Below, piece by piece: positions 59,901 through 64,000 of a stretch of 64,000 bases of DNA. Origin of the DNA: Cyclospora cayetanensis. Lineage: Eukaryota; Apicomplexa; Conoidasida; Eucoccidiorida; Eimeriidae. The first letter of the stretch is position 1, and the number at the start of each line of letters is the position of its first letter. The translations under genes and the position numbers were made by a program. The notes beneath the pieces are model-generated. The model made no database searches, was not told where the DNA came from, and saw only the letters and a program-made list of their open reading frames with translations. The stretch is taken from assembly GCF_002999335.1 (NCBI RefSeq), contig NW_020312078.1, positions 45,143 to 109,142 of the forward strand, written 5' to 3'.

Positions 59901-62900
59901 GCATGCAAATTTCTACTTAAGGAATGCAAATTTCTTCTACTTAAGAGATGCAAATTTCTAGAGAAATGACTCTTAGCTGTTGAGCCTCACCCCTTGCCGC
60001 AGGCCCGAAAGCCCAAATTGAACGCGCAGCCAGCAAATCCCATCCGTATTGCGTAGAGAAGTGCTCGCCGAGGGTCCTTAGGAGAAGAACACACATACAC
60101 ATACACATACGCGCAAGTATCAACACACACGCACAGAGGGTTTGGGGGGTGAATGCGATGTCTGCATGCTTGCTGGTGCAAGCCTGCACCACCATCCGTT
60201 ACTCAAGCGCGGCACGGAGAGGTCTTATAAAAGATGCAGCTGCGATCAAACGCCACGCGTATAAAGCTCGTTTGGCCTCCCACGTGGGGGAACACGCGAA
60301 CATGTGTATGTGTTCTGCATGCATCTATTTCGTGGTATGAAAGGGCTCAGCAGTCAGTGAACGCCTGCTACGCAACAGCCACCAGCAGTCCCTCGCGATT
60401 GCCTCCGCAGCCTGCTCCCCAGCTCTCTTTCACGAATACTTGCGCATGCCGCCCAACACGAGCTCTTGCCAACAACGCGGCTCGTGTGTTGGAGGCTCCC
60501 GGCTCCCTCCGACGACCACACCCTCGGAGCGCAAGAGCTGTCCTCCGCAAAAGCAAAGAGACAGGTTCTAGCCCTTCGCAGAAGCAAGAGAGGGCATGTG
60601 GCTTGCCTTTGATCCCATTTATCGCTGATGAGCCCCTTCTCCAAATCATCGGCGATTCTCTTCTCAAGCGGCTCTGCAATCATGAAGAGCTTGTTGCGCT
60701 TATTGGGAGACTCGGCAAAACACTTCAGCGCACTCGTTTCCACGACCTGCAACCAGCGATCGATGAGAGGAAGCCCACAACAACGCAGAAACACGTCAGC
60801 GGCGGTTGGAAAGCCTGGTGTTTACACCCCCATCGACGCAAGAGAGAGAGGCAGGCAGTCGCGGCTTCTAGACGTGAAACTGTGCCGACAGGCGTGCCCC
60901 CACAACAACCTCAGCGCGCACGAGAGAGAGCAGAGACACGAACTGCCATCACATCACGGTGACAGCGGTTCTTTCTGACGCAACTCGACAAGAAATCTCG
61001 ATCCACTTGGCAAGCGCGGAGAAGCCACCACGGAACATGCAAACGGCTTTGCCTTCCTTCCCCCACCAAATCCTGAACAGGCAGCGCTAGGCCCTGCCTG
61101 CCCCCAGCACGTTCTACCGTCCATACACTGTGTGGCATTTTTAAAACGAAAAAAAAAACAAGCGTCGCACGCCTATGCGCACCGTTTCGCAGAATCTGAC
61201 CACCGGATCGCTGACTTTGACCTCCATGTTGCCGTACAACACGCGAAGATCGTGCAGCAGACAGTCAAGGTACAGTTCACCAGTCCCGCAAATGACGTGC
61301 TCCCCTGTCCACACACGCCAGCAGAACCAATGCGGTGGCATTCGCCGCGACATAAAGGCGGACAGAAGGCGCGCGAAACTCCACTACAGAGTCGCGCGGT
61401 AACACGACACATGGCGGCTAGTCAGTCCGCATAAACCACGACACCAGTGCATGCACATCCACACCCATGAAAGGAAAGACAGATCGCACGGCACAAAAGC
61501 AAGCTGATACAAGCACACAAGAAGACACACACTCCCGACTCGGCAAAAAGCAACGGAAGGCACAAAAAGACCAGTTACTCCGCTGTATCTGACTCCATAG
61601 ACCCCCTCCCTCCCATCATCTCCTCGGGGGAAGGACGGAAGGGGGAGGGGGTCTATGGATATCTCGAGAGGCAAACGCGCCGCATGCACACAACCAACTC
61701 TGCCAGTAATGCTCCTAAAATGCATGCAAAAGAGACCTCTATAGAAAGACGCAAACAGGAGCGCGTGGCACGACTGGCCGATGCAGCACTGAAAGGCTAC
61801 CGGCGGTGTCAAGAATCATGCGGTGTATATCCACCGCATGAGCGACAAAGAGCAGCATCGCACCTGACTCCTCCACTTTCGTTTGGGCAATTGGGTAGGC
61901 CTTGTCGATTCGCCTGAGCCCCTGAGGCGTGCAGGTGCATGCGCACAGAGACACACAGAAAAATGTTTGGATAGATACCTAGAAACGCACAGAGGAGGCC
62001 ACCTACAGCAACCTGTGAGAGCTGACTGATGGCGCATAGCTAGATTTCAAGAAGAGACTGTGCGTGGTGTGTATCGGCGTTCCCGCGCTTCCTTCCCCTT
62101 CACAAAAAGTTGCGTCTTACCTCAATCATCTTCGGCAGCTCGCTCGGTTGCAGCGGCTCACAGGCTACCTTGAGGACTGGGGCGGCCTGGAAAAGAAGGG
62201 GTCTAAAGATCTCGACTTCTTCCTGATGTTCTAAGGAGGTGATGGTGGCTGTCTTCTTCACGGAGAGATCGCATCCCCCCAACAACACCCAGCTGCCTGG
62301 GCACAGACGCACACACAAATACAAACACACAAACACACAAATACAAACACACATACACAAACACACACATACATACACCCTATGCATACACACACACACA
62401 CACATACACACACACATACACACACACATACACAAACACACATACACAAACACACATACACACAAATACAAACACACATACATACACCATATACATAGAC
62501 AAACACACATATATACACCCTATACAAATACAAACACACACACATTTACACACACAAACACACCATATACACATACAAACACACACACATTTACACACAC
62601 AAACATACACGTACACACACCATATACACACACATGCACCCGGGAGCAGCGGGTGACAATACCAGCGTATGCATACAGTTCTGCGCTCCTCCACGCGGTG
62701 CATGCAGAGGCAGAGAAACGGGGGAAACACACGCCAGCGAACGAAAAGGGGAAGCCACATGCACAGGCGGAGGCCAGGGCGAGCGAATTGCGCTATGCAG
62801 AGTACGCGTGCTATCTGAAGAGCATGCAGATAGAAACTCCCGAGAACCTCTCGAGGACGCCAAAGTGGTAGACTATCTATTTAGAGGTTCCATCACTTTA

Positions 62901-64000
62901 ATCGCCGACAAAGGCAGAACGCAAGATCGGACGAGTGGCTCGAGTGGGCTGGAGATGGCTTTAAGAAGCCTCAATCGATTACAATCCGTGTAGCATTAGG
63001 CACCTGCCGGAACACAGTCCACCTCGACCCTGTAGCGTCCCATGGGAATCCACAAGTGGACAACTTCTCTGACGAGCTGATCCTCATCATCGTCGAGCGA
63101 GAAGGCCTCTCCAAGAACCTGAAGCAGCCACACGTCGCAGAAGAGGAAGCACGGCGCTTGAGAACGACTGTACTAAGGAGGGGGAAAACGGGGGTCAGAA
63201 TGAGAGAATTGCGGAGAAACGGGGAGCGCAGAGTTGTACGACGCGTTTTGCCCCTGTCACCGCCAAGTCGGCAGGGGAGAAAAGCAGCGCAAAAGAAGGT
63301 AGGGCCGCTCCCCGTGCGATCCAGATGAACAGACAGTCGGGGAAGACGAGCAGGGAAAGGACTCATGAGAGACAAAGAGAGGACAAGCACTCATGAGAAA
63401 TACAGAAAAGGCGATCACTCATGAGAGATGCAGAGAAGACAAGGACTCATGAGAAATACAGAGAAGGCATGCATTCATAGGAGACAAAGAGAACGCGATC
63501 ACTCATGAGAGATACAGAGAAGACGAGGACTCATGAGAAATACAGAGAAGGCATGCATTCATGAGAGACAAAGAGAAGACGAGGACTCATGAGAAATACA
63601 GAGAAGGCGATCACTCATGAGAGATACAGAGAAGACAAGGACTCATGAAAAATACAGAGAAGGCATGCATTCATAAGAGACAAAGAGAACGCGATCACTC
63701 ATGAGAGATACAGAGAAGGCGATCACTCATGAGAGACAAAGAAAAGACGAGCACTCACAACAGACACAGAGAAGGCATGCATTCATGAGAGACACAGAGA
63801 AGACGAGGACTCATGAGAAATACAGAGAAGGCGATCACTCATGAGAGATACAGAGAAGACAAGGACTCATGAGAAATACAGAGAAGGCATGCATTCATAA
63901 GAGACAAAGAGAACGCGATCACTCATGAGAGATACAGAGAAGGCGATCACTCATGAGAGACAAAGAAAAGACGAGCACTCACAACAGACACAGAGAAGGC
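56939..64000 (-). CDS. EFTUD2: U5 snRNP GTPase Snu114/EFTUD2, C-terminal part
   Basis: Snu114 is the EF-2-like GTPase of the U5 snRNP that controls spliceosome activation. Only the 3' part is in the window; the GTPase domain lies beyond 64000. Twelve exons join in phase (467 aa): 63118-63004, 62296-62121, 61921-61864, 61304-61183, 60746-60607, 60076-59991, 59044-58944, 58358-58225, 58021-57905, 57723-57616, 57495-57336, 57025-56939. They include [128 protein letters not shown] and the C-terminus [15 protein letters not shown]. The THT/GQA pattern and this tail separate it from translation factor EF-2. Intron 60606-60077 begins GC. The 3' end faces the kinase 5' side. Confidence 0.97.
59281..59960. 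repeat. 24/21-bp minisatellite in Snu114 intron
   Basis: About 28-30 tandem copies of a 24-base unit (AAGGCATGCAAATTTCTTCT plus ACTT) fill most of the intron 59045-59990. Several copies are 21-base variants lacking one TTC step. GCATGC is often changed to GAATGC or GGATGC. Every unit length is a multiple of three, so frames on both strands stay open for more than 200 codons. Confidence 0.95.
61594..61659. repeat. Perfect 17-bp hairpin in Snu114 intron
   Basis: TCCATAGACCCCCTCCC at 61594-61610 has its exact reverse complement at 61643-61659, with a 32-base loop. It lies in the intron between exons 61921-61864 and 61304-61183. Confidence 0.9.
62300..62635. repeat. (CA)n-rich tract in Snu114 intron
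   Basis: ACACAAA, ACACATA and (CA)n units of low complexity begin right next to the acceptor of exon 62296-62121. On the minus (gene) strand this is a TG-rich approach to the acceptor. Confidence 0.85.
63366..64000. repeat. 28-bp minisatellite reaching the window edge
   Basis: A 28-base unit, such as GCGATCACTCATGAGAGATA followed by CAGAGAAG, is repeated more than twenty times and continues past 64000. Three main variants (starting GCGATCA, ACGAGGA or GCATGCA) alternate in a higher-order pattern. It lies in the Snu114 intron upstream of exon 63118-63004. Confidence 0.93.

Noticed and set aside
59265..59960. Array resembling a CRISPR
   Set aside because: Units abut directly without unique spacers and the context is a eukaryotic intron; it is a minisatellite.
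59281..59960. Repeated ATGCAAAT octamers as regulatory sites
   Set aside because: The octamer is part of a tandem unit. POU factors that bind it are not known in apicomplexans.
59176..59961. 261-codon plus-strand ORF with repeated [12 protein letters not shown] units
   Set aside because: It is the 24/21-bp satellite read through. The flanking Snu114 exons on the other strand join in phase across it, so it is intron.

Overview
The window looks like nuclear DNA of a coccidian apicomplexan, most likely Eimeria. The genes are split by many introns. Coding and non-coding DNA alike are packed with CAG/GCA triplet runs read as poly-Gln, poly-Ala or poly-Ser, and conserved eukaryotic proteins carry huge low-complexity insertions. 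The genus is inferred from this style, not from a marker gene.

Layout. 1-2460: no supported gene. 2461-5052 (-): a bacterial-type ribosomal protein uL10 with a leader, probably for the apicoplast. 5862-18675 (+): HIRA, the histone H3.3/H4 chaperone; 15 exons join in phase to 2,534 codons. About 20160-21871 (+): coproporphyrinogen III oxidase of haem synthesis. 21872-25512: intergenic, with a possible H/ACA-type RNA. 25513-39035 (+): DNA topoisomerase III beta; 24 exons join in phase to 858 codons. 39396-41608 (-): an unidentified membrane protein. 42282-43786 (+): a tail-anchored, possibly SNARE-like protein. 44468-55467 (-): a very large Ser/Thr protein kinase with a degenerate HRD motif. 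56939 to beyond 64000 (-): the C-terminal half of the U5 snRNP GTPase Snu114/EFTUD2, 12 exons in the window.

The genes do not form a pathway. They are ordinary housekeeping genes (organelle translation, chromatin, haem, DNA topology, membrane traffic, signalling, splicing) in mixed orientation: uL10 and HIRA diverge, TOP3B and the membrane gene converge, and the tail-anchored gene and the kinase converge.

The non-coding DNA stands out. Introns hold tandem minisatellites with clean periods (21, 22, 24/21, 28 and about 40 bp), long dinucleotide and hexanucleotide tracts, and several perfect hairpins with 14-21 bp arms. Two introns use GC-AG borders. No mobile element, CRISPR array, operon or classical tRNA/rRNA was recognised. 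Exon borders were read by eye from splice consensus, reading phase and protein similarity; no transcript evidence was available.
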